Assembly: GCA_022559845.1 (NCBI GenBank)
Contig: CM040118.1
Span: forward strand, 445,840,053-445,904,052
Length of the DNA: 64,000 nt
Direction of reading: 5' to 3'
Source of the DNA: Amorphophallus konjac
Taxonomy: Eukaryota > Streptophyta > Magnoliopsida > Alismatales > Araceae
In this document: one piece after another, positions 54,984 through 64,000 of the stretch
How the letters are laid out: each line of letters opens with the position of its first letter
Numbering within the stretch: position 1 is the stretch's first letter
Notes under the pieces: generated by a model
What the model was told of the DNA's origin: nothing
What the model saw: only the letters and a program-made list of their open reading frames with translations
The model's database searches: none
Program-made: the position numbers and the translations under genes

Positions 54984-55520
54984 GAATTGAGTGAGGTTCC
55001 TTGCTTAAACAAGCAACAATCACAGCAGACTTAGTCTGTAACAACGGCTGTCACACAGCTTCCCCAAGGAACAGATTCCTTGCTTCTCCTGTAACCCAGG
55101 AGGAAACCCGGAGGATCAACCTCCCTTCCTCTTTACCCAAGAGGGAACCCAGTGAATTGCTCCCAGCAATTCACCCAACTAGAGGTCACAGGCCTCTCTT
55201 CCTCTGAACCTACAAAGGGGACACTGGAGACAATCTCCCTTCCTCTGATGTTACTCAGAGGGAACCACAGAAACGAAATAACAATGCTGAACAAAGAGGA
55301 AAAATAGAAAACTGAAAGTCAGATTTAAACACTTCGATCGAAACGGAGAAGAAAGTAATGTAGCTTTAAGTCGAAGCAGATTGTCGATGAAACTGGCTGG
55401 ACAAGCTCCTCTCCCTCTATCAATGGAATTCTCTCTTTTCTTTTCTCTCAGAAGGATTCTCAGATAGGCTCTTCTTTCTGCAATTTTTCCAGCTACTTCT
55501 TCTGAACGAGGAGGCTCATA

Positions 55521-55528
55521 TTTATATA
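55521..55528 (-). promoter_or_regulatory. TATA box (TATATAAA) of element D's LTR
   Basis: The minus strand reads GTTATATAAATATGAGCC. The second Copia LTR at the window's right end has TATATAAG in the corresponding place (62468-62461), at similar distance from the LTR's 3' end (about 1.1 kb once insertions are removed). Confidence 0.65.
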
Positions 55529-55829
55529 ACAGAGCGTCGCCGTCCTTCTCTCCACGATCCAGATCAGCAATCAAAAGTTGATTCGTCCATGTGGAAAAAG
55601 AATATTCTGATAGCAATCAGAATTCTCATAGGACGGCCACGTGTGCTTAAGATTTTCGCACCAATTCTCTCTCAGTACAGTCATCACGCATTCTTTCTTC
55701 AAGTGATCACGTGTCTGAATCAGATTCTTCTTTGCGGCTCAAGTTTTCCTTAATTACCCTTCATTGATGCTCCATATATCATGTTGAACCTTTAATAGGT
55801 CTGATGAGACTTTAAACAATCCAAATAAG

Positions 55830-56761
55830 CATAGTTGTCAAGGCGACAAGGCGACCCAAGGCGTTCACGGGGTCCCTGAGCGCTTAGGCGACAAGGCGTC
55901 CGCTTAGGCATCGCCTAGGCAACACTTCGGCCACTAATTAAAAAATCTAAAATATATATCCTCCAATATATAAATCAAGAATAAAAAATGTGAAAAATAC
56001 AAAAAATAAATTACATGAAGAAATTGCTGTAATTAAATTATGTGGCAATTATAGAAAACTAAATTGTATCAAAAAATTACAAAAATTTCAGAAGTAAATG
56101 CAAATGAATCAAAAGTAAATGTAAAAAATTCAAAAAAAATATAAAAGAATATAATAACATCAAGAAAATTATAAAAAATAAAGAGTTAAATGTGTTAGAG
56201 TTTGGAGCCTGAACTCACCCTCGTGTGCCCTCGCACGCGGATCTACCTGCGCGGTCAGGTCACGGGGTTCGAACTCTCTCTATTTATGTTTATAGCAGGG
56301 GCATTATTGTCTTTTGTACCCTTACTGTTGGGTGCCCTAATCTCCTTATATATAAGGGCTGCGAACTCTCTCTTTGTATTGTATCTAGGTGTGTTTTATC
56401 ATAGTGGAAACCCTGCTGCGGCCGTAGATATAGGAAGGCACATCGCCTTCGAACCACGTAAATCTTGGTGTTCTTGTGGCTTGATCTCTTCTTCCCCCTT
56501 TCTTCTTCCTCCTCTATTATTTGTCCATCTCTACAGGTACTCTAATCTCTAACAAAATGTATATAACCAATTATGTCAGATCCAGTTCAGACGGTCACGG
56601 TTGGCCCGCCTTGGCGCCTAGGCGCCCGCCTTGGTGCCTAGGTGCCCGCCTGGGCGCCTAGCCCGCCTCCCAGGTCACCTTTTCCCGTGTCAACAAAGCG
56701 CTACAGTGCCTTGCCCTTTCAAGGGCGCCTGGGCGCCTAGGCGCCCGCCTTGACAACTATG
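55830..56761. mobile_element. hAT-like non-autonomous DNA transposon in D's LTR
   Basis: Terminal inverted repeats CATAGTTGTCAAGGCG (left) and CGCCTTGACAACTATG (right) are flanked by a perfect 8-bp TSD CAAATAAG (55822-55829 and 56762-56769). An 8-bp duplication is the mark of hAT elements. Sub-terminal regions are rich in GGCGCCTAGGCG and GGCGACAAGGCG words; the middle is AT-rich and holds a solo LTR. There is no transposase, so it depends on an autonomous relative. Confidence 0.9.
56193..56554 (+). mobile_element. Small solo LTR (362 bp) inside the hAT element
   Basis: It begins TGTTAGAG and ends CTCTAACA (8-bp inverted ends) and is flanked by a perfect TSD AAATG (56188-56192 and 56555-56559). 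TATA box TATATATAAG lies at 56347-56356 on the plus strand. Size and ends fit a Copia or TRIM LTR; the family is not identified. Confidence 0.9.
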
Positions 56762-56889
56762 CAAATAAGTTAGAAGATGATTCCTTCCATACGGACATAT
56801 GATGTGGAACAAGGCACGTGACTGACAGGTTGAGGCATGGAGTGTAGTCATTCTGTGTTGATGGCAGAGATGTCGGAGCATTGGATCTT

Positions 56890-57470
56890 GGCTTTGATCT
56901 TAGACATGGCTTGTGGCTTGATGCATCGGTGCATGATCACGATGCTTCGACGTTATTGCTCCTTAGAATCTGAGCCTTGACTGGTGCTTCGGTGCATCAC
57001 CCTGATGAGTTGTCGTGATTGCTTTTGAAGGTTCATATCTTGTCTTGATGCGTCGGTGCATCACTCTGATGCGTAGACTTCATATGTGATCTGACAATTG
57101 ATCTTCTTACTGTGTCGAGACATGTGGCTTCAAACAAAGTGTTGAAACTGTTTACAGCATCATGTTGCGTCAATGCATCTACTGAGTGCATCGACCTATC
57201 CAAAGGACTCCATATCCTGTTGTGAGGCAGCTCTGTAAATTCTCTTCTGAGGTGCCACTGTGTCGAGGCATCTGCTCGATGCGTTGATGCATTTCTTCTA
57301 TGCTTTGCTGGTTGCATCGATGCATCATACTAAAGTTGCTTCAGTGATTTTGACTGCATCGAGGTATTCCCTTGTTACGTCGATGCATCACTCCAAATTT
57401 GCTCGAAGGTTTGTGGCTGCATCGAGGTATTTGCTAGATACGTCAATGCATCTGTCTAACCTCACCTCAT
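56890..57470. repeat. TGCATCGA/TCGATGCA dyad array in D's LTR (U3)
   Basis: Words TGCATCGAGG, GTCGATGCATC, GATGCGTCGG and variants recur about every 25-40 bp; the best pair is the two ~70-bp units at 57350-57415 and 57416-57470. Many half-sites form the palindrome TGCATCGATGCA (57314-57327 region). The array lies upstream of D's TATA box on the minus strand, thus in U3. Confidence 0.75.
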
Positions 57471-57471
57471 C

Positions 57472-60400
57472 TGTCACGCCCCGAGATTATGCAGCGGAAA
57501 CTAATCGGGAACGTGAACAGTCGGCAAGAGAAGCCTCAAGTGACAATAACAATCAGAGCGCAAATCATTCACACATAAGATGAATGGACACCATAATTGA
57601 TCAAAAATCTGACTTTTATTGATAATAATAATCAAGTACATGATCTTGACTCATTGACTAACTGGACTCAATAAAATGAAAATTACATAAGTAACTCTTG
57701 ACTAGACCAACTACGGCTTCTCTCGAACCATCAATCACTCTCGGATCCATCACTTGAGTAATCCGAATCCGACCCACTAGAATTTCTTGAAAAAGATTGG
57801 AAAGTAGGGTAATGAGCACACATGCCCAGTAGGTATCTTCGTATCAACATGAAGGCAATATTTAAGTAATTATCATTTTAGCTCTAGAGGAAAGGTAAAT
57901 CATGCAAATACGATAAAACACCCGGATAAAACCAAAGTAACACAATAGCATGATAAGATCACGATATATGATAAATAAAGAACAAGATCAAGTTGAACAC
58001 AACAAGAATGTAACTTGGCCTTTCACGAACAAAAATATGCTTGCATGTATCAAGAATGCACTTTCACTTTTCACTTTTCATAACCATAAAGGTTACGCAC
58101 TAGAATGTCAAGTAACAAGCATGTAGCAATTCAATCAATAGGTCCTCAAGAATTTCACTTATTTATAAAGAAAGTACTCCCAGCGCAATGTGACGCCAGT
58201 AGCATCATACCCCATGGTTTATAGTATGTTTCCAACAATCAGTCGAGGGGACTAGCATAGAGCCGTTGGACACACTCAACGCCCGAACTGCATCTTCACG
58301 TATAAATCAAGCTACTTTCACGAGTATAACAATAAAGTCGGCCAATAATTCAACAAGTTCAATGATAGTTCCATGATCATGTAGTCAAGGTAAGAATGCT
58401 TCAATTAAGAACAAGAGATTTCAAGGAAGACTTAAATGGACATCATGCTACGGAAGAAATTCGGCAGCATAACGGTACGTTCATTACGTTCCAAAACTTT
58501 AACATTGACTTATTAACATAGGTTGAGACTCTAGACAATTCTAAGATCATCTAGGAACACAATAAAATCAACCCCGAAGGTCAAACCTCATGTTAGACAA
58601 ATTCAGGAACTAAGCAGTCGTTTACTGGACCGTTTCTTGAGACAAGCGGTCTAGTGAAGGACCGTTTGATGTATGAAACCTCCTGGATCCTAGCAGTCAT
58701 GGTAAAGGCCGCTTAGTGACTGTAGCGGTCTAGGATATGGCCGTAATGGTCTAGATCTTACAAAACACCGGTAAAAGTGCTCTCTAGACAATGGACTTTT
58801 ATGGTACAACCAGCTCGGCATCCTAGTGGGAATCCCAGGCTCGTGGAGTCTTACGGAGGCCTTGAAATAAGATTTCCTAGTCCGTTGGAAGGAATATCCA
58901 ATGGAGAGGTTATCAAGTTCAAGATTGTGTACTTAATGTGCAAAGGTGTAACTAATGACAACATATCAGGATATGTGCCATGTACTTAAGAAAATGACTC
59001 TAGAAGAGAAAGATAATGGTAACCGCGATCAAATCATGACTAGTCCATGAATCATATAAATTTAAGTTAATTACAAAAGTATATGATTTGGTCATTAAAA
59101 TAAGATAAGTTTAAAAATAATTCTAAGTGCATAAGAATCATAAAATCTAATAGAATGTTCTGTTAACATAACTAGGTATATGAAAATATCACTTGAAACG
59201 GGAGTAAAACCTACTTAACTAGGCTTAACATACATTAATTAGGGCTAATCTGCAATATGTTTCGGGTTAACAATATCACAGAAATCAGAAAATGAAAATG
59301 GTCTAGTGTAGGACCGTTTCACTGGGTCAAACGGTCTATCGTACAACCGCTAGGGATTCTGGCGGTCTACAGGAAGACCCTTTCTTCCTATGTTAACAGA
59401 AAACTCTATAATAATGAAACCAAAATACTAATCGAAGGCATATCATGCATGGAAATCAACATAAATAAACTCTATAGCATGATAGAATGAGGATAGGTCA
59501 GCCAATATGCGTGGGTTTATGTACTAACAAGAGAATTTCCTTTTTACTCCATTAGGACTAGTTCATGCATGAATATTATACTAGATGCATAGTCCTAATG
59601 AAAACATAAAATTCTCAGTGTACAGTGCATGAAATCGACTGAAATCAAAGGGCTTTTATCCCCAATGTCATGTTTAAGCCATTCATGAGATAACCTACCT
59701 TTGTCCTAGGCTTTAAACTTTGAATTTAGGGCTGGAACTTAACCCTAGTTTTCTGCACGTTCTAAGCTAAATTAGCAACTTCCCATCCTTTTATCTTCTG
59801 ATTCTCTTGACCTAATTCCATGAAAATTGGAGGGTAAAGAGAGGGTACAAAGGAGAATAGAATGTTCTAAAGCCATAACTCCTAAATACCTCGGTTAGGG
59901 CTTCTAATTCCATGATCTTCACTGGGTCGTCGCACTGGTTTCTGGGTTGCTTGTGCTAATCCTGTGACCTTGCAAGCTTCTAAGTTCTTGTAGACTTGAT
60001 CTCCTAGAACGAAATTTGGAGGGTAGTTAGACCTTAACATTATGAATAAAATATTCTAAAGAACCTACCCGAAATAATACCTCCTTATCTTAATTCCACG
60101 CGAGCCAAAAGTAGGGGTCGTACAGGTCAAACTTAAGGTCTATTTATAGGGTTAGCTAGGGTTTTGGAGATTTGAACGAACCTAGAGTCCTAAATCAGAG
60201 TAGAGTTAATCCTTGGAGAGTTCTAGAGAGCCATCCATGCCAGGTAGCTTCGATCTAAGGTGATAAGGTCGCCCAAACTCCAAGCTTTTCACGGTTTCTC
60301 CCCTTCACGGATCTGGGGTTAGCTAGCGGTCTAGCTAGGGCCGTTTTCTAGAGCCTGGCGGTCACGCGATAGACCGCAAGGATGCATTTAATCTGAAAAA

Positions 60401-60609
60401 TCTGGATTTCCTTATTATCTCTTATTTATCCCCTAAGTTGATGTGTATATCCCATTTAAATTCATAAATTGCCTAATTTAATGAATATAAGACCTTAAAA
60501 TAGTTTAAATAATCCTTAATTTCTTCTTAATAGCCCATTAGGCCTTCAAAATTACTTAGTAATTATATTTTAATTCTAAAAAATTCCTAAAAAAATCTAG
60601 GGTGTTACA
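57472..60609 (-). mobile_element. E2: solo LTR (TGTCACG…TGTTACA) in D's LTR
   Basis: It begins TGTCACGCCCCGAG and ends TAGGGTGTTACA and is flanked by a perfect TSD TCATC (57467-57471 and 60610-60614). It is 3,138 bp with no gene. On the minus strand CTATAAATAG (60149-60140) is a good TATA box. End sequence, TATA placement near the right end and CGGTCTA/GGACCG words link it to E1. I call it a solo LTR because there is no internal repeat of the ends; a non-autonomous element of another type is less likely. Confidence 0.8.
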
Positions 60610-60747
60610 TCATCATATCAACTAATCCATGCTCTTTGAGATTCTTTCCTTGGATTATTCTGACTCAGATTTTCTGTAGGGATAAAGTTAGTGTCAGTGC
60701 CAAGGAAAACATATTATATTGACATCATCAAAACATAGAATTCAACA

Positions 60748-61303
60748 TGACCCTCGGTTGTGCACGGCATGTCATGGAAGTGGCTAGATAGATAGTGCCT
60801 ATATGGTGTTCGGGGAAATTCCCGAGCCCTTGTTTCTTATTATTTTCCCTAAGGAAATGTCTGGGTACAATAGATCTCATATTGAATGGCCTAATTCTGC
60901 GGGAGGTGAATGTTGGATGAAGGTTGCTATTAATTAGGAATGAAGTAATCCTTCATTTGATTTGGAGGATCATGATTATCATTGGCCATTGGATCTTGTG
61001 GGAAATTGTTCCTTGGGTACAAAATTCTCTCTATTTTTTGTATGGGTCCTAACAGATTTGGGTTTTGAGATCGTCTTCCTTGCATGCACTAGGACGAAGA
61101 GAGAAAAGAGATTTGGTTTTGTTTTATTTTATCTTTATTTATTTTTATTATTTTTTATTTTTTACGAATTCAAACAATTGTGAAAACAATTGCCCTATAT
61201 GACCTAGATGCATCCTTGACCAAAGAAATGAGCTTTCTCATAAGGTGAATAAGGTTCACTTTAAGTCGACATGCATCGTTGGTCACTGGCCATGTTGGGT
61301 CCC
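60748..61303. other. No recognised feature
   Basis: Sequence between D and a second Copia LTR. A plus frame 60962-61183 begins MEDHDYHWPLDLVGN and turns into Phe/Leu-rich composition; I see no conserved domain. It is the flank into which D inserted, or an older repeat. Confidence 0.35.
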
Positions 61304-61737
61304 ATAGTGCAGGAAGACGGATCTAGAGGGTGAGTGAATAGATCCCTCTATAAAAATTTAAGTCCTACTTTTAAAACACAAACACCCCACAGCAAAATTC
61401 AACACAACGCCTAAGACAAGTAGGCAAAACGTAGATTAACTAAGAGGCAAGTTGATAGACGTTAAGAATTAAATATGACTTGATGAACCAAACTCAACTT
61501 AGCTCTTTGTGTGTATGCAAATTAGATATGTGTAGCAGTCTGATCAGATTGAGTGTGTGTGATAGTGTCAATTTAACATGTGAATGGAGATAGAGAAAAT
61601 GGACAATCACACAGGCATTCAGATATGGACACGCTAATTTTTAAGGTGGTTTGGGACCACGACGGACTCCCTACGTCCACCCCTCACTCAACTGAGTGAG
61701 GCTTCACTGCTGGAAAACCAGTACGGGGATAAATCCC

Positions 61738-61935
61738 CACACACACACGAAGTCAAGCTCCAACACACACGCAGGACGACGCCTGCACACACACACGGGA
61801 GGTAACTCCCAACCACACACGGGAATGAACTCCAAGGATAAGCACACGTGCTGCAGAACCACAGTCCACAAGCATACACGTTGCAAATCGCAGCAAACCG
61901 AACACACTCGGATGTGCAAACCGCACACTCCGACC
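61738..61935. repeat. CACACACG-rich ~20-bp degenerate repeats
   Basis: Units such as CACACACACGAAGTCAAGCTCCAA, CACACACGCAGGACGACGCC and CACACACGGGAGGTAACTCC recur within the leader of the second Copia LTR. The long frames on both strands here are due to this periodicity. Confidence 0.75.
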
Positions 61936-62617
61936 ACACACAGTAATCATCGTTGTTTATACAAACATATCTATCAAGAAGAGAACAAGTGACTCATGAT
62001 TTTCAGATATATCAATAAAAAGTCTACAGGAATAGTTTCCCCCTTTAGATGGCACTACACAATGCTCCAATGGCCGCGAGAATGATAGGACGACGATCTA
62101 TGTAGCACGAACAGTTCAAAACATGATCCGGATGAAGAACCTTTGCTCCAGTAGCATGGGAAAGTGAGCTCCTCTCCTCTTCCTCTTCTCTTCTTCTTCT
62201 CCTCCAAGCTTTCTTGCGCACCCTCTCTTCTTCTGCTGCTTCTTCTTATTGTGCAAGCCTTCGATGATCGCGATTTCAGCGTCTTCTTGATCCTCTCTTC
62301 AAGCAGCACCTCTTTCTCTTCATCCACGATCTCCATAAATGCCATGAAGTAGATCAAAACCCCTTCCCAAGTTCTCCTTTTCTCCTCCTTGGTCTTCTTC
62401 TCCTACAAGATAGAAAAATAAGCACATTGGGGTTCTTCTCTCTCAAATTTGGAGTTGATGCTTATATAGAAGTTAGAGTGGTCAAATGACCCATAAAACC
62501 CTTCTAGAACATGTTAGAAACACCCTCATATGTTTAGGAACCTTTTGGGGGTAATATGGTAAAGTTTCATAGGGTTTAGAATGGGTTTTGATGACTTTCG
62601 CAAGTCACGACCGGAAA

Positions 62618-62805
62618 GGGTTGACCCATAGGGTCGACCCCTAAGAAACCTTTGCCCATATCACAGTAAACAGGGAGCAGGGCCATGTGGGTCGACCCTA
62701 TGGGTCGACCCCTGCAACACATCCCTCTTTTTCCAGCTCAGATAGAATGGGGGTCAAAGAGGGTCGACCCAGCTGGACAGAATGGGGGTCAAAGAGGGTC
62801 GACCC
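62618..62805. repeat. GGGTCGACCC palindrome array (five perfect copies)
   Basis: The 10-bp palindrome GGGTCGACCC occurs at 62631, 62689, 62702, 62761 and 62796, with a one-mismatch copy at 62618. It lies about 150-340 bp upstream of the minus-strand TATA box at 62468, thus in U3 of the second Copia LTR. A segment GAATGGGGGTCAAAGAGGGTCGACCC is duplicated. Confidence 0.9.
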
Positions 62806-63249
62806 ATAGGGTCTACCCATGCCAATATGGGTTAGAAACTAGTGAAAACTTCTACTTTATCAAGGGTAAAAGTGAGATATGATATTACCATGATCCACTA
62901 AGAATCAACCATGAACTTCATCTTGGAAGACATGATAAATCAAGTGATTTGGATGAGAATCAAAATATATGCATCAAGGATAACACACTCAATTTGTTCA
63001 CTCAAAAATGTTTCAATGAACCCACTCAAACATGTGTTAAACTTCTATTTACAACCATCAAAAAGCACATTTCACCAAGAGATGTTAGCATAAAGGTAAA
63101 TCACAAGCATTTGCTTTGATGCCAAATACAAAAGCATGTACAATAGCATGGGAGCTCATTCATTCCATTAGCATGAGCTAAGTCATTCATGTTGATAAAA
63201 ACTAACATCATTGGACCATTGATTTCACGAGGAGGATTGGTATGAACAA

Positions 63250-64000
63250 GGGGCCTTCTTGTATTCCTGTAAAAACACCATGAGGTCAGTTTTCCACAAC
63301 AAAGAATATAAGCACGAAAGCTTTGCACGATTACATCCTTTCTCTTCAAAAGTCACATGCATCATGCATCTCATACATATGCAAATATGCATTCATGTGA
63401 ACATGTTTCCACACTTTCTACAATCATTTTCATTCACATCAAGACTTTTTCAAACATTCTTTCTCAAACATTGTGAATATTACCTTGCCCAATAATCTCA
63501 CCTTACATTGTGGGAATATGAAACTTAGAGAGACAATGCAATGAGGTTTAAAGCTATTAGATTGCCATGTCCATCCATTGGAATTCTCAAGGAGCATTTG
63601 AGTGATATGAACTCATTTAAGCATATAATCAGTAATTTGGCCAGCATTCAGTGCTAGAGCCATTTACAGCCATTTTGATCTTTCGTCAGCCAAACCATTT
63701 ATGTCATCTTGACATTTCAAAAACTATTAGAGCTGTATGACACAGTTGGTCATCCGAAACTCCACAAGCATGAATCAATTTCATATCTCAAGGCAAGAGA
63801 TCAATGAGTGTACAGGGTCATATCAATGAATTTGACATCAATTGACTGACATTGATATATGTCGACTGAATTTACCTGAACTTCAGAGAGTTTCACCCCA
63901 GCCAGTCACCAGACCTTCAAATATGCATTTATCAAAACTCATCACAATATTCTTGAAGTAATCGCAATTCTTCAAACCAGTTCTACAAACAAACATAAGG
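63250..64000. other. No recognised feature
   Basis: AT-rich, non-repetitive sequence up to the window end. Short frames on both strands have no domain. CATTGATATATGTCGAC and similar words near 63820-63870 are not enough for an assignment. Confidence 0.4.

Larger units (their letters stand above)
46938..60747 (-). mobile_element. Element D: SIRE-like Ty1/Copia, minus strand, truncated
   Basis: Read on the minus strand: an LTR (60747 to 51669) interrupted by three insertions, a primer-binding site (51666-51655), gag (51642 to 47245, interrupted by E1), then about 300 bp of degraded sequence ending at the junction with A. Protease, integrase, reverse transcriptase and the second LTR are not in the window. 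The zinc knuckle, the long acidic coiled-coil Gag extension and FVQGKTNLDTILG-GVGYDP fit the SIRE/Maximus lineage of Copia. Confidence 0.85.
51669..60747 (-). mobile_element. 5' LTR of element D, carrying LINE, hAT and E2 insertions
   Basis: On the minus strand it starts TGTTGAATTCTATG (60747) and ends TTTATCA (51669). Removing LINE (2,782 + 16 bp), hAT (932 + 8) and E2 (3,138 + 5) leaves about 2.2 kb. A TATA box TATATAAA lies on the minus strand at 55528-55521. GGTGGTTCGGC…CCTACGTCCACTCC (52140-52175 on plus) is a phrase common in plant Copia LTRs and is also in the second Copia LTR at 61650. The 60747 end is inferred from TG…CA and the TTTTGATGATGTCAATATAA motif; no second LTR is present to check. 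Confidence 0.8.
61304..63250 (-). mobile_element. Second Copia LTR (minus strand), partial or solo; right end uncertain
   Basis: Landmarks run in the same order as in D's LTR: GAAGACGGATCTAGAGGGTGAGTGAATAG at the left, AGGTGGTTTGGGACC…CCTACGTCCACCCC and TCAACTGAGTGAGGCTTC (61650-61705), a CT-rich leader, a minus-strand TATA box TATATAAG (62468-62461) and a palindrome array in U3. There is no primer-binding site at the left end, so it is a solo LTR or a fragment. Its family differs from D. I could not fix the right end; about 63.2 kb is a guess. Confidence 0.6.

Noticed and set aside
60962..61183. 73-codon frame MEDHDYHWPLDLVGN… as a host gene
   Set aside because: Its second half is Phe/Leu/Tyr composition from a T-rich tract, and nothing in the first half is recognised.
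62055..62357. Minus-strand Glu/Lys/Arg-rich 100-codon frame
   Set aside because: It lies over the CT-rich leader of a Copia LTR, where such frames arise from composition.

Overview
This window looks like nuclear DNA from a flowering plant, from a repeat-rich (probably heterochromatic) part of a large genome. I found no host gene I could defend. Nearly everything I can identify is a retrotransposon, a transposon or a tandem array, and most elements sit inside one another. The evidence is plant-type Ty3/Gypsy and Ty1/Copia protein motifs, primer-binding sites matching the 3' end of initiator tRNA-Met (TGGTATCAGAGC), and many target-site duplications (TSDs) that can be read to the base.

Layout. 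(i) 1-5.34 kb: a TATA box preceded by long dyad repeats, then five tandem or simple-repeat blocks that resemble the non-coding arrays of Tat-lineage Gypsy elements. (ii) 5.34-10.0 kb: fragments of chromovirus-like LTRs, a remnant of a non-autonomous Gypsy element, GC-rich arrays and the end of a LINE. (iii) 10.02-46.94 kb: element A, a decayed chromovirus (Gypsy with a C-terminal chromodomain). It is split by two insertions. The first is element T (14.25-36.31 kb), a Tat-lineage Gypsy element with 3.7-kb LTRs, a second RNase H, long 3' arrays and an antisense coiled-coil ORF. The second is element B (39.08-45.62 kb), a non-autonomous Gypsy element with gag but no reverse transcriptase. Both insertion points can be resolved because A's protein reading resumes on the far side. 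(iv) 46.94-60.75 kb: element D, a SIRE-like Copia on the minus strand. It is truncated and holds five further insertions: two related solo LTRs (E1, E2), a 5'-truncated LINE that itself holds a chromovirus solo LTR (C), and a hAT-like element that itself holds a small solo LTR. (v) 60.75-64 kb: unassigned sequence and part of a second Copia LTR with a palindromic array.

How the parts relate. A has, or once had, all enzymes for transposition. B shares A's LTR architecture and keeps a decayed piece of A-like integrase C-terminus, so it was probably mobilised in trans by an A-like element. None of the coding regions is intact. In A and T the in-frame stops are mostly explained by C:G to T:A change in Gln, Arg and Trp codons, as expected of long-methylated silenced repeats.

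The features I find least explained are the antisense ORF of T, the 123-bp array open on both strands, B's private ORF, the unclassified AT-rich insertion at 19.27-21.30 kb, and palindromic motifs just upstream of the TATA box in several unrelated LTR families.
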